From: Alphaproteobacteria bacterium
Lineage (GTDB): Bacteria > Pseudomonadota > Alphaproteobacteria > UBA6615
Assembly: GCA_022449545.1 (NCBI GenBank)
Contig: JAKUPN010000017.1
Location: forward strand, 1 to 39,350
Length of the DNA stretch: 39,350 nucleotides
Direction: 5' to 3'
Shown here: piece by piece, positions 8,469-17,031 of the stretch
Position numbering within the stretch: position 1 is the first letter of the stretch
Layout: each line of letters begins with the position of its first letter
Made by a program: the position numbers and the translations under genes
Notes under the pieces: model-generated
What the model saw: only the letters and a program-made list of their open reading frames with translations
Told to the model about the DNA's origin: nothing
The model's database searches: none

Positions 8469-9377
8469 TTAATTATTAGCATTCTTCCAACGACGATGAA
8501 TCCATAACCATTGTTCGGGTGTATCTTTGATCCATCCGCTCACGATGTTATTTATTTCCTCCATGAACTTTTGTTCGCTGTCAGGATCGGACTTCTCAAT
8601 GCTTGATAAAGGAGGGTAAAGTTTAATCTGGAGTTCATGGCTATCCTTTCTGATCATCCTGCCTGGGATCACAATGGCGCCAGTCTTTGCAGATAATAAG
8701 GCTGGGGCTCTAATAGTAAGAGCGTTTTTTCCCATAAATGGTAATAAATAATCTCCATTCGAACCCTTCTGATCCACGAAAAGATTTACAGCACCGCCTG
8801 AACGTAATTCTCTAAGAATATTTATGCCCGATCTATCGTTTTTTTCTATAAATTTCACGGGTAGTCCATAACTACGGAACTTTAATAATTTGTCGAAATA
8901 AACATTATTAGGTTTACGATAAACGTCCATTACCTGGCGCCCACATAGGTTGCTAAACCAAGATAAAGCTTCCCAATTAGCTATATGTGCAGTAACAAAA
9001 ATTATAGGCGTTCCCGCGGGAGGCATGTGTTCGAGCCCTATAACAGTTATTTTTGGCCCTAATTTTTTTATACAAGCAAATTCTCCCATAGTCCGTCCCA
9101 GGTTGTCCCAAACCCCATGCATAAGCTTACGTCTCTCTTTTTCAGGCATATCCGGATAGATATATAAAAGGTTTGACATTCCCCGTTTGTGCCAATGCAG
9201 AAGTGGTCCGAAAGTACACGCAAGGGCGCTACCTATATTACTTGCAGACCTTGGAGGTAAAAATGAGATTATTCCCAAGACTATAGAAGCAGTAAATGCT
9301 TGGATAATCTGTAAAGGATTTACCCAAGGCTTTAATCTGTGCCAGAAGGATAAAAACATATTTGTTAATTTATTCAT
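8469..9377 (-). CDS. Lipid A biosynthesis acyltransferase family protein (LpxL/HtrB-like)
   Basis: This 302-residue, membrane-associated acyltransferase of the LpxL/LpxM family transfers acyl chains to lipid A or related glycolipids at the inner membrane. The catalytic HX4(D/E) motif is seen as H131-IANW-E136. A hydrophobic N-terminal segment (about residues 22-42) and the downstream VDQKG block near residue 211 fit the family. The start is uncertain: an in-frame TTG at 9407 would add ten residues, but neither start has a good ribosome site, and the ATG at 9377 fits usual family length. The gene converges on the cold-shock gene and is divergent from the CMD gene at 9553. The acyl donor and position of transfer cannot be told. 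Confidence 0.85.
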   Translation of the reverse strand: MNKLTNMFLSFWHRLKPWVNPLQIIQAFTASIVLGIISFLPPRSASNIGSALACTFGPLLHWHKRGMSNLLYIYPDMPEKERRKLMHGVWDNLGRTMGEFACIKKLGPKITVIGLEHMPPAGTPIIFVTAHIANWEALSWFSNLCGRQVMDVYRKPNNVYFDKLLKFRSYGLPVKFIEKNDRSGINILRELRSGGAVNLFVDQKGSNGDYLLPFMGKNALTIRAPALLSAKTGAIVIPGRMIRKDSHELQIKLYPPLSSIEKSDPDSEQKFMEEINNIVSGWIKDTPEQWLWIHRRWKNANN

Positions 9378-9552
9378 TGATAGCTTCGATAAAGAATCAT
9401 ATTTCAACGTTTTAACTTTTAGGCTTTTTAGTGATATTAAATACTAGCGCAAAATTAATTAAGATGTGAAACATTCCTTGTCCTTAATTTTAAGACTGAA
9501 AATCTTATGTTTAGTTAAAAGATACTTGTAAACAAAAAAGTATGGAAAAAAA

Positions 9553-10095
9553 ATGACGCGTTTAGAAATAATAAATCGTATAGATATGACAGATGAACAG
9601 GGCGAAATTTTCGATGAGGCTAAGGAAAACGGGTGGCCAGTAGGAGGTCCATTTTGGGCTTACATCCGTATTCCAGATTTAATGCGGCAGTCGTTAAAAT
9701 TACGTGGTTGCCTTCAAGACGGGCCATTAAGTGGACGAGAGCGTCAGATAATTAATCTTGTTGTTGCTCGTAATTGGAGTGCTGAATATCCATGGTTTGC
9801 TCAAGTTCGTGGAGCGTTAGTTGTCGGTTTAGAGGAAAAAATAATACATAGTATAAATCAAAACCGTCGACCAGACTTTGAGAACTTTCGAGAACAAACC
9901 GTTTACGAGTTAGCAAAAGAAATGATGGAAAATCAATCTGTAAGTGATAAATCTTTCAAGATTGCAGAAGAAAGCTTGGGTTTAAATGATTTAATAGCCG
10001 CTATCGCGTCGATAGGGCAATTTACGATGACCTGTTGTACTGCTAACGCATTTAAAATTTTGCCACCCGAAGAAAACATAATTCCGCTTTTATAA
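9553..10095 (+). CDS. Carboxymuconolactone decarboxylase (CMD) family protein
   Basis: This 180-residue protein has an AhpD/CMD-like all-helical core: PFWAYIRIPDLMRQSLKLRG near residues 34-53, then LSGRERQIINLVVAR near 62-76 and EYPWFAQVRGALVVGL near 80-95. In family members the E-x-x-W/C-x-x-H segment carries a histidine where this protein has a glutamine (EYPWFAQ). There is no CxxC redox pair, so an AhpD-type peroxidase role is not supported. A CC pair occurs near the C-terminus (MTCCTAN). The function is therefore uncertain. It could be a decarboxylase-like or isomerase-like enzyme or a non-catalytic homologue. It is co-directional with the Gfo and CmcJ genes after a 176-base gap. Confidence 0.75.
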   Translation: MTRLEIINRIDMTDEQGEIFDEAKENGWPVGGPFWAYIRIPDLMRQSLKLRGCLQDGPLSGRERQIINLVVARNWSAEYPWFAQVRGALVVGLEEKIIHSINQNRRPDFENFREQTVYELAKEMMENQSVSDKSFKIAEESLGLNDLIAAIASIGQFTMTCCTANAFKILPPEENIIPLL

Positions 10096-10271
10096 TTTTA
10101 ATTTAAATTGTTATTAAAAGTAGTTAATAATTTGTCACTATTTATTAACTGGCTTAAAAACGATACTAAGAACATTATTATCCTAGGCGTTAATAACAGA
10201 ATTATTTAAATAGCCTGTTTTTACTATTGTTCAGAAATTATTTATTTTTCAATGGAGGTATAAAAATTTAT

Positions 10272-11315
10272 ATGACTGAATTCAAACAAATAAATGTTGG
10301 GGTTATTGGAACGGGATGGGTAGGAGGTATTCGGGCTAATGCTTGTGCTCACAATGGTATTGTTGATCAAATACATGTCGCGGAAATTAATTCTGTTCGT
10401 CAAAAGGAAATAATTGATGAGATTAATCCGACCTCTGTGACTGACGATTGGAAAAATTTAATTTCAGATGAGTCTATCGATGTTTTAGTGATTTCAATGA
10501 CACCTGAAACTGAGCGATTCCCAATTGTAATGGCAGCTCTTAAGGCAGGAAAACATGTTTTTGTGGAGAAACCAATTGCACCAACCATACAACAGGCAGA
10601 ACAGGCATACGCATTAGCCGAAGAAAATAATTTAAAAATAACGATTGGTTATTCTAGAAGATTCGATCCGAGATACGTTTATGTAAAAAAAGCTCTAAGA
10701 GATGGTCTTATTGGTGATCCAGTGACATGTTTAGTTTCACGAAACTCAACGCGTGAACTAGGAAACAAGATTACTGGGAGATCAAAAATGTCTCCTGCAG
10801 CCATAGGTGGCGTACATGATCTAGATTTTGTTTTATGGTGTCTTCAGCCACGAAAGCCAATTCGGGTTTATAGTCAGACTTCTGGAAAACTTTTTAGTCG
10901 TAAAAGTGAAACTCCGGATCATCAGTGGGTAATGGTTACAATGGATGATGGCACAACTATAACTGTAGGAGTTGGATGGATTTTACCAATTGGTTATCCC
11001 AACTATGTACAAGCTTGGATAGAGGTAATAGGAACAGAAGGAGCTCTCACGATTGATGATACACATAAGGAGGTGCAACTTAATACGACCGAAAATGGAA
11101 TAAGATATCCTCTATCATCAATGCCTGGTGAACCTGTAGATCACGTTTTTGCCGGTTCCATGTATGATGAAACAGGCCATTTTCTTGAAGCAGTTGCTTT
11201 TGATCGACCACCCATGGTTACTAAGGAAGAAGCGATTAATGTAATGTCTGTATATAATGCTGCGGATCTTTCGGTAGAAAGAGATGAGCCTGTTATTTTA
11301 CCTCGTAACCTATAG
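10272..11315 (+). CDS. Gfo/Idh/MocA family oxidoreductase
   Basis: This 347-residue NAD(P)-dependent dehydrogenase has a Rossmann motif GTGWVGG near residues 14-20, the EKP signature (FVEKPIAPT) near residue 99 and a C-terminal substrate domain with GGVHDLDFVLWCL near residue 180. The conserved lysine and the H-x-x-D pair are present. The ATG at 10272 is the start of the conserved fold. GGAGG at 10254-10258 is 13 bases upstream, which is longer than usual. It is followed after 45 bases by the CmcJ/NvfI-like gene, with which it probably forms an operon. The substrate may be a sugar, an inositol or another hydroxy compound. It is only distantly similar to the copy at 2286. Confidence 0.87.
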   Translation: MTEFKQINVGVIGTGWVGGIRANACAHNGIVDQIHVAEINSVRQKEIIDEINPTSVTDDWKNLISDESIDVLVISMTPETERFPIVMAALKAGKHVFVEKPIAPTIQQAEQAYALAEENNLKITIGYSRRFDPRYVYVKKALRDGLIGDPVTCLVSRNSTRELGNKITGRSKMSPAAIGGVHDLDFVLWCLQPRKPIRVYSQTSGKLFSRKSETPDHQWVMVTMDDGTTITVGVGWILPIGYPNYVQAWIEVIGTEGALTIDDTHKEVQLNTTENGIRYPLSSMPGEPVDHVFAGSMYDETGHFLEAVAFDRPPMVTKEEAINVMSVYNAADLSVERDEPVILPRNL

Positions 11316-11360
11316 ATTTCTTTTCGGACCTATTTAAGAATTTGAAATGGAGTTTTAGCC

Positions 11361-12197
11361 ATGAATGATTATTTATCAGATGTTAGTAAGTTGTCCGAAA
11401 TACAGGCGCCTATAGGATATTTGGTCTATACGGGCGAAACGCCAGTGTTTTATCAATCAAATATTCCTGGGGAACTCACTAAGTTTGAAGGTGAACGTGA
11501 AAAGCGATCGATGACAATTCGTAATGCTAGACTATTGCCTAATAATTTTTCCCTTGATGTTGAAGGTTTTTCCTTTACGGAACATTTAACTGAAGTCATT
11601 GACTTTTATGATGATACCGAGTTGGCCGTGGTGTATGAACCGGAAGTAGAATTATTGATTTCACAATTTACTGGTGCATCAAAAGTGGTGGTTTTTGACC
11701 ATACACGAAGGTCAAGCTCTCAGGAGGTCCGTGAGAAGTATAATGCGAGAGACCCAGCTGGTGCAGCACACACAGATTACACTGACTGGTCTGCACAACA
11801 GAGAATTAAAGATGTTTTGCCAGATGAGGCTAAAGACAGGCTATCGAGGCGTTTTGCTATAGTTAATGTTTGGAGGTCTATGACTAACACCATTCAGGAA
11901 TGGCCTCTAGCATTGTGTGATGCTCGAGCAATTAAAGATGACCTTCTACACACAGTTGAGCGTCGAGCATATAACCGTGTTGGACAAACCCGCCATGCTT
12001 CATACGACTCTGGTCATCTTTGGTATTATTTTCCTAATATGGAGAGAACTGAAGTAGTGTTGATTAAAAACTATGACACTTTAATCGATGGAACAGCTAG
12101 GTACTCACTGCATACTGCTTTTGAAGATCCCACAAGTCCCGTGGATGCAATTCCACGTGAAAGTATTGAAACTAGAGCCTTAGTGTTTTTTGACTAA
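11361..12197 (+). CDS. CmcJ/NvfI family putative oxidoreductase (Fe/2-oxoglutarate-type)
   Basis: This 278-residue protein is recognised by the block order of the CmcJ/NvfI family: VFDHTRR at 111-117, AAHTDYT at 136-141, VNVWR at 168-172, LIKNYDT at 234-240, LHTAFEDP at 250-257 and a final RESIETRALVFF. H137, D139 and H251 can be read as a non-haem iron facial triad, with R266 or R272 as the 2-oxoglutarate contact. This assignment is by analogy. Known family members are CmcJ, a partner in cephamycin 7-alpha-methoxylation, and the fungal endoperoxidase NvfI. Most bacterial copies have no known substrate. TGGAG lies about ten bases before the ATG. It follows the Gfo/Idh/MocA gene and converges on the amidohydrolase gene with an 11-base gap. 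Confidence 0.8.
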   Translation: MNDYLSDVSKLSEIQAPIGYLVYTGETPVFYQSNIPGELTKFEGEREKRSMTIRNARLLPNNFSLDVEGFSFTEHLTEVIDFYDDTELAVVYEPEVELLISQFTGASKVVVFDHTRRSSSQEVREKYNARDPAGAAHTDYTDWSAQQRIKDVLPDEAKDRLSRRFAIVNVWRSMTNTIQEWPLALCDARAIKDDLLHTVERRAYNRVGQTRHASYDSGHLWYYFPNMERTEVVLIKNYDTLIDGTARYSLHTAFEDPTSPVDAIPRESIETRALVFFD

Positions 12198-12208
12198 AAT
12201 AATCGAAT

Positions 12209-13453
12209 CTAGATAAGTTTTGCAAGATCGGTTACTGAAGTTAGTAGAACCTGACCTCCAGATGTTATCCATTCTGGTTTAGCATTTTCTGCCTCGTTAT
12301 GGCTGATTCCGTCAATGCATGGGATAAAAATCATTGATGTAGGAGCGATGGCAGCGACATTACACGCATCATGACCTGCTCCCGAGTTTATTTCTCGCCA
12401 ACTATAACCATTCTCTATAGCTGACTTTCGAACGCTATTTATACACGTGTCGTCAAATATGATAGGAGGCAAATAAAGTACTTCCTCTATTTTAAAAGTT
12501 AGCCCAATAGATTTAGTTATTGAAGAAATACCTTCACGAATATCTTTATCCATATAGTCTAATAGATCAATATTTTGATGCCGAAAGTCGATAGTTAAGA
12601 ATACTTGTCCAGGTATCACGTTACGCGAGTTTGGGTACACCTCTAACATTCCCACGGTGGCGCAAGAGTTGGGGAGATATTTAAGTCCAATTTGATTTAC
12701 TAGATTTATCACTTGAGCTGAACCAAGAAGAGCGTCTTTTCTAATATCCATTGGAGTGGGCCCTGCGTGAGATTCTACTCCCGTAAGTGTAATCTCGTAC
12801 CATCGTTGACCATGAGCTCCAGTTACAACACCTATATCTTTTTTTTCGGACTCAAGTATTGGTCCTTGTTCAATATGTGCTTCTAAATAAGCGTATAACT
12901 CTCTTTCACCGACCCTTTCATCTCCAGAATATCCTATACGTTCTAATTCCTCTCCGATGGTTACTCCACCTTGATCTTTAATTTTCAGAGTTTCATCGAG
13001 ATCATATTTACCGGAAAATACTGCTGAAGCCATCATAGCAGGAGCAAATCTGCTTCCCTCCTCATTGGTCCAAACTACTATATCTATCGGATGTTCAGTT
13101 TCTGCTTTAACATCGTTTAAGGTACGAATTATCTCAAGCCCAGCTAGGACTCCAAAAACGCCGTCAAAGCGACCCCCTGTGGGTTGGGTGTCCAGATGAC
13201 TGCCAGTCATAACTGTTGGTGATTTAGGGTTTTTACCTTGTCGGCGTGCAAATATATTACCAATTTTATCAATTGAAACAGTACATCCTGCTTCCTTGCA
13301 CCACTTTATGAACAGATCACGACAATCTCGATCTAGGTCAGTTAGAGCTAGACGATTATTTCCTCCCTTATCTGTAGCGCCAATTTTAGCGACCTCCATG
13401 ATCGAATTCCATAGCCGATCACCATCAATTCTTAGGTTACGAGATCTTTTCAT
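12209..13453 (-). CDS. Zn-dependent hydrolase, N-carbamoyl-L-amino-acid/allantoate amidohydrolase family
   Basis: This 414-residue M20-type metallo-amidohydrolase has the metal-ligand blocks GSHLDTQPTGGRFDG (His and bridging Asp) near residues 83-97, NEEGSRFAPAM (Glu) near 130, EAHIEQGP (His) near 192 and GISHNEAE (His) near 387. The dimerisation segment VESHAGPTPMDIRKDA lies near 227. This set is typical of N-carbamoyl-L-amino-acid hydrolase, beta-ureidopropionase and allantoate amidohydrolase, which remove the carbamoyl group to free an amino acid with release of CO2 and ammonia. No hydantoinase or pyrimidine reductive genes are adjacent, so the exact substrate remains open. The start has GGTGGGG upstream at a usable spacing. 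It is divergent from the methyltransferase at 13709. Confidence 0.88.
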   Translation of the reverse strand: MKRSRNLRIDGDRLWNSIMEVAKIGATDKGGNNRLALTDLDRDCRDLFIKWCKEAGCTVSIDKIGNIFARRQGKNPKSPTVMTGSHLDTQPTGGRFDGVFGVLAGLEIIRTLNDVKAETEHPIDIVVWTNEEGSRFAPAMMASAVFSGKYDLDETLKIKDQGGVTIGEELERIGYSGDERVGERELYAYLEAHIEQGPILESEKKDIGVVTGAHGQRWYEITLTGVESHAGPTPMDIRKDALLGSAQVINLVNQIGLKYLPNSCATVGMLEVYPNSRNVIPGQVFLTIDFRHQNIDLLDYMDKDIREGISSITKSIGLTFKIEEVLYLPPIIFDDTCINSVRKSAIENGYSWREINSGAGHDACNVAAIAPTSMIFIPCIDGISHNEAENAKPEWITSGGQVLLTSVTDLAKLI

Positions 13454-13708
13454 GAACGAAACCCCACCTCTGATAAATGGTTCTTATTTGATAACAATCT
13501 AAACATTTATTAATCACTGTTTCTAGGAAAACCTCTTTTAGAACTAATGCGTCCAGTCTAGTAGAAATTAATCAGTATTGTGTTTAATCTAGAAGAACAA
13601 ATTCATCACAAGTCTTTCCCAATGGTTTGTTTTTATGCAGAATAATTAGGGGTTTTAAATTATGATGTTTTCAATCTCTCCTAGATTAATATGAAGGAAT
13701 ATAACGAA

Positions 13709-14854
13709 ATGGCAGCTAGTGCAAAGTTCGATAGAATTAGTAGTTTTATAGATCGCATTGGTTCTGTAACTACTCCATTTTCCCTAGAATTGCCAAACGG
13801 GGATAAAAGAGAGTTTGGCGAGGGAGAACCGGAGTTTGAAGTATCTTTGCATACCGAAAGAGCTATTAAGTCAGTTAGTTCTCTTGATGAAGCGAATATA
13901 GCAGAATCATTTTTGCAAGGGGAGATTGATATTGAAGGAGATATGATTAGTCCATTCGCACTTCGAGCATCTCTAGATGATCGTCACCCTATTGTGACAG
14001 CGTGGCGTTTTATTCAACCGATGCTATTCGGACAAGTTCATACCAATAAAGCTGCTATAAAGTCACATTATGATCTTGATGCTAATTTATTTTTAAGCTT
14101 TCTTGATCCGGTTCTTCCAGCTTATAGTCAGGGAGTGTACGACAATGACCAAGAGACTCTTGAAACGGCACTCAGGCGAAAATTTGATTATGCAACTCAG
14201 ATGTGTGAGCTCACCCCCTCGTCACGCGTATTGGAGATAGGCCCAGGATGGGGAGCCTTTGCTAGCCACGCACTTCCTCAGGGGGTAGATTTTACTGGAT
14301 TAACCATTTCTGAGGTTTCAAAGACATTTATTAATGAAAAACTTAAAGAATACAGAGATAGTTTTAACATACTTTTGCAAGACTTTCTTGATTATGATCC
14401 AGAAGAAAAATTTGATTCGATAGTTATAATGGGAGTTATTGAGCATTTACCAAATTATGAACGAGTGTTAAAAAAATTTGATCATTTGCTTAAACCTGGT
14501 GGATTAATTTTCTTAGATGGCAGTGCAGCTCGAAAAAAGTACGAGTTATCTACTTTTATGGTTCGATATATTTATCCTGGGAATCATTCTTTCCTGGTTT
14601 TAGATGATTTTTTGAATAAGGTTTCCAAAACCCCTTTTGAAACTCTTGAGGTCTTGAATGACCGCCATAGTTATTATCTGACGTTTAAGCAGTGGGCGCA
14701 GAACTTAGAGAAAAATAAAGATGAAATTATAAGTAAATTTGGTGATTTTGAATATCGCAGGTTTCGCCTATATTTATGGGGAGCTACCTATGAATTTTTA
14801 TCACGAAATCTAGACTGTTATCGGATGGTGCTATATAAGCCAAAGTCTGCTTAG
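13709..14854 (+). CDS. Cyclopropane-fatty-acyl-phospholipid synthase family SAM-dependent methyltransferase
   Basis: This protein of about 381 residues has the CFAS layout: an N-terminal lipid-binding-like region (residues 1-120), then HYDLDANLFLSFLDP near 125, AYSQGVY near 143 and the SAM-binding motif EIGPGWGAFA near 177. The later blocks IMGVIEHLPNYERVLKKF near 245 and YIYPGNHSF near 290 fit the family. Such enzymes methylenate double bonds of membrane phospholipid acyl chains or methylate related lipids. An in-frame ATG at 13691 is also possible. The ATG at 13709 is preferred because AAGGA (13694-13698) precedes it at ten bases, while nothing suitable precedes 13691. The conserved cyclopropane-synthase bicarbonate-site residues were not checked. 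The GST gene follows after 64 bases. Confidence 0.82.
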   Translation: MAASAKFDRISSFIDRIGSVTTPFSLELPNGDKREFGEGEPEFEVSLHTERAIKSVSSLDEANIAESFLQGEIDIEGDMISPFALRASLDDRHPIVTAWRFIQPMLFGQVHTNKAAIKSHYDLDANLFLSFLDPVLPAYSQGVYDNDQETLETALRRKFDYATQMCELTPSSRVLEIGPGWGAFASHALPQGVDFTGLTISEVSKTFINEKLKEYRDSFNILLQDFLDYDPEEKFDSIVIMGVIEHLPNYERVLKKFDHLLKPGGLIFLDGSAARKKYELSTFMVRYIYPGNHSFLVLDDFLNKVSKTPFETLEVLNDRHSYYLTFKQWAQNLEKNKDEIISKFGDFEYRRFRLYLWGATYEFLSRNLDCYRMVLYKPKSA

Positions 14855-14918
14855 ATTTACATAGTAAACCCTTCATATAATGATAAAAGTTCTAGGCTTT
14901 TAAGAAAAAGTTGGGAAA

Positions 14919-15680
14919 ATGGAAGAATTCGAGCTGTATAATGCTCCTCAATCAATATGCAGTCACAAAGTAAGATTTGCGCTAAATGCTAAGAGAATAA
15001 GATTTAATGAGTATAAGCTTGACCTGTTTTCTGGTGACCAATTAAAGCCTGAGTATTTATCTATCAATCCTAATGGATTAGTGCCTGCATTAGTACATAA
15101 TGGTGTTAATATTATTGATTCTCTAGTTATAGTCCAATACCTCGACGAGTTATTTAGTGACGTAGAATCCTTCACGCCCAAAGAACCAGTAATGAGGGCT
15201 CGCATGAGATCTCTGATGGCATACATTGATGAGGTACCAACTCCTGCTGTTCGCATCCCCTCATATAATATGGCTTTTTTAGTTCATTTTAAGAACATGC
15301 CAGAAGACGAGTTTCTGGATATGGCAAATGCTAAGCCTCTACGTAAAGAATTTTTACTGAAATTTGGCCGTGTAGGTTTTTCAGAGAATGAGTTTAATGA
15401 AGCTCTTGATCGACTTGAACGTTCACTAAAAAGAATGCAAACGGAAATAAATATTAGTAAAGGCCCTTGGTTTTTAGGTGATGAATTATCAATAGCAGAT
15501 ATTGCTATGATGCCAGTTATAATTCGTCTCGAAGACTTAAATCTTGAATATATGTGGGAAGATAAACCTGAAGTGTCATACTGGCTGGAATTGATCAAAG
15601 ATCATCATGCGTTCCAGCCAACCTTTTATCATGGTTCTCTTTTAACTGAGCAGTATCCTCATTTAAACGAAAATAACTAA
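14919..15680 (+). CDS. Glutathione S-transferase family protein
   Basis: This 253-residue cytosolic protein has an N-terminal thioredoxin-like GST domain (FELYNAPQSICSHKVRFAL at residues 4-22; NPNGLVPALVHNG near 50-62; DSLVIVQYLDE near 67-77) and a C-terminal helical domain with FLGDELSIADIAMMPVI near residues 186-202. The cis-proline VPALV and the DS pair after it contact glutathione in the family. A serine or cysteine near residue 12-14 (SICS) is the probable catalytic residue. It conjugates or isomerises electrophiles with glutathione, and the substrate is unknown. A weak GGGA precedes the ATG. It follows the CFAS-like gene on the same strand and may be in its operon. Confidence 0.85.
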   Translation: MEEFELYNAPQSICSHKVRFALNAKRIRFNEYKLDLFSGDQLKPEYLSINPNGLVPALVHNGVNIIDSLVIVQYLDELFSDVESFTPKEPVMRARMRSLMAYIDEVPTPAVRIPSYNMAFLVHFKNMPEDEFLDMANAKPLRKEFLLKFGRVGFSENEFNEALDRLERSLKRMQTEINISKGPWFLGDELSIADIAMMPVIIRLEDLNLEYMWEDKPEVSYWLELIKDHHAFQPTFYHGSLLTEQYPHLNENN

Positions 15681-15755
15681 ATGTTCTATGAATGGTATGT
15701 ATTGTTTTTGTTTTTACTTTTTCTAAAGTAATTTAATCGTTCAGGAGAGAAATAT

Positions 15756-16961
15756 ATGCGCTGCGAAGTTGTTGCTATAGGAACTGAATTACTTTTAGGT
15801 CAAATAGTTGATACAAACTCATCTTGGATAGGGGAACAATTAGCCTTAATTGGCATAGATTCACTTTTTCAGGTAAAGGTTGGAGATAATGCAAAGCGCA
15901 TGGAAGACACAATTCGACATGGTTTAAGTCGAAGTGATGCTGTCATATGCTGCGGTGGATTAGGGCCAACCCAAGATGATATAACGCGAGAAGTGATTGC
16001 TAAAATCATGGGCGTTAAAGTGGTTCGTGATGAAGAAATTGTATCTAGGATTCGTTATATGTTTGAGGCTAGAGGAAGAGAAATGCCTAAAAACAACTTG
16101 CGGCAGGCCGACATACCGGAGGGTGCTTCCATTATAGAAGAAATGCCAGGTACTGCTCCTGGTCTAATATGCCCGGTTGATAAGAAAGTGATTTATGCTG
16201 TGCCAGGAGTTCCTTATGAAATGCAAGAAATGATGCGTGGTACAATTTTAAATGATTTACAAAAGCGTTCGGGTCAGTCCGCGGTAATTCGTAGCAGAGT
16301 AATACGCACCTGGGGGCATAGTGAATCGGGGCTTGCGGAAGACTTGGCTAACCATATGTCTGAACTAGATAATACGGGGACGGCAACACTTGCGTTTCAG
16401 GCTAGTGGTGTTGAAGGCATAAAAGTTCGAGTTACGGCTAAAGCTAATAACGAAAAAGAGGCTGAAAAAGTACTTATTGAAGAAGAGAAAATAATTAGAG
16501 ATATTCTTGGGGATATTATTTTTGGCACTGATGATGAAACAATGGAGAGAGTAGTGCTAGATATTCTTCAAAAAAATAAAATGACATTATCTGCAGCTGA
16601 GTATCTGACAGGAGGTATTCTGGCCACACGTATGACTGCTTTAGATGCTAAAATGGTAACTTTTCGCGGATCACTTGTGGGAGCACATGATAAAGAGTAT
16701 CTAAAAATACCTGGTGAAAAAAGAGCAGCTGCAGCAGCTCAATCAGCTAGAGCAAATTTTAAAACTAGCGTTGGTATTGCCGCCCTAGCACCGGAGGAAA
16801 ACGAAGATTATCCTCCTGGCACTGTATTTCTAGCTATATCAATGCAAGGAGTAAGAAAGTCTAAAGCAATAACTCTTCCTGGAGCCCGAAGTCGACTTAG
16901 GAGTTATTCTGTAATTAGTTTGCTCGACTATTTAAGAAAAACGCTACTCTATGAAATGTAA
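15756..16961 (+). CDS. cinA: CinA family protein with degenerate C-terminal PncC-like domain
   Basis: This 401-residue protein has the two-part CinA layout. Residues 1-170 form a MoaB/MogA-like domain with AIGTELLLGQIVDTNS at 7-22, CGGLGPTQDDITREV at 66-80 and AVPGVPYEM at 148-156, the region that hydrolyses ADP-ribose-type pyrophosphates in studied homologues. Residues about 265-401 align with the PncC (nicotinamide-mononucleotide deamidase) domain, but key positions are lost. The usual ESCTGG reads EYLTGG at 282-287, the usual AYSN-type segment reads VGAHDKE near 308-314, and the GIAGPDGG loop reads GIAALAPEEN near 340-349. Deamidase activity is therefore doubtful. AGGAGAG lies eight bases before the ATG. 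Confidence 0.88.
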   Translation: MRCEVVAIGTELLLGQIVDTNSSWIGEQLALIGIDSLFQVKVGDNAKRMEDTIRHGLSRSDAVICCGGLGPTQDDITREVIAKIMGVKVVRDEEIVSRIRYMFEARGREMPKNNLRQADIPEGASIIEEMPGTAPGLICPVDKKVIYAVPGVPYEMQEMMRGTILNDLQKRSGQSAVIRSRVIRTWGHSESGLAEDLANHMSELDNTGTATLAFQASGVEGIKVRVTAKANNEKEAEKVLIEEEKIIRDILGDIIFGTDDETMERVVLDILQKNKMTLSAAEYLTGGILATRMTALDAKMVTFRGSLVGAHDKEYLKIPGEKRAAAAAQSARANFKTSVGIAALAPEENEDYPPGTVFLAISMQGVRKSKAITLPGARSRLRSYSVISLLDYLRKTLLYEM

Positions 16962-17031
16962 CTCAATCTAGATTAATTTTATGTTTTTTCATGTTGTTAT
17001 AAATTAAATCTTAAGTTTATTTGTATATAAA

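Noticed and set aside
16971-16983. AATCTAGATT palindrome after cinA as a terminator or regulator site
   Set aside because: Only ten bases with no loop, and similar TCTAGA words occur elsewhere (for example near 12206) without consistent position.
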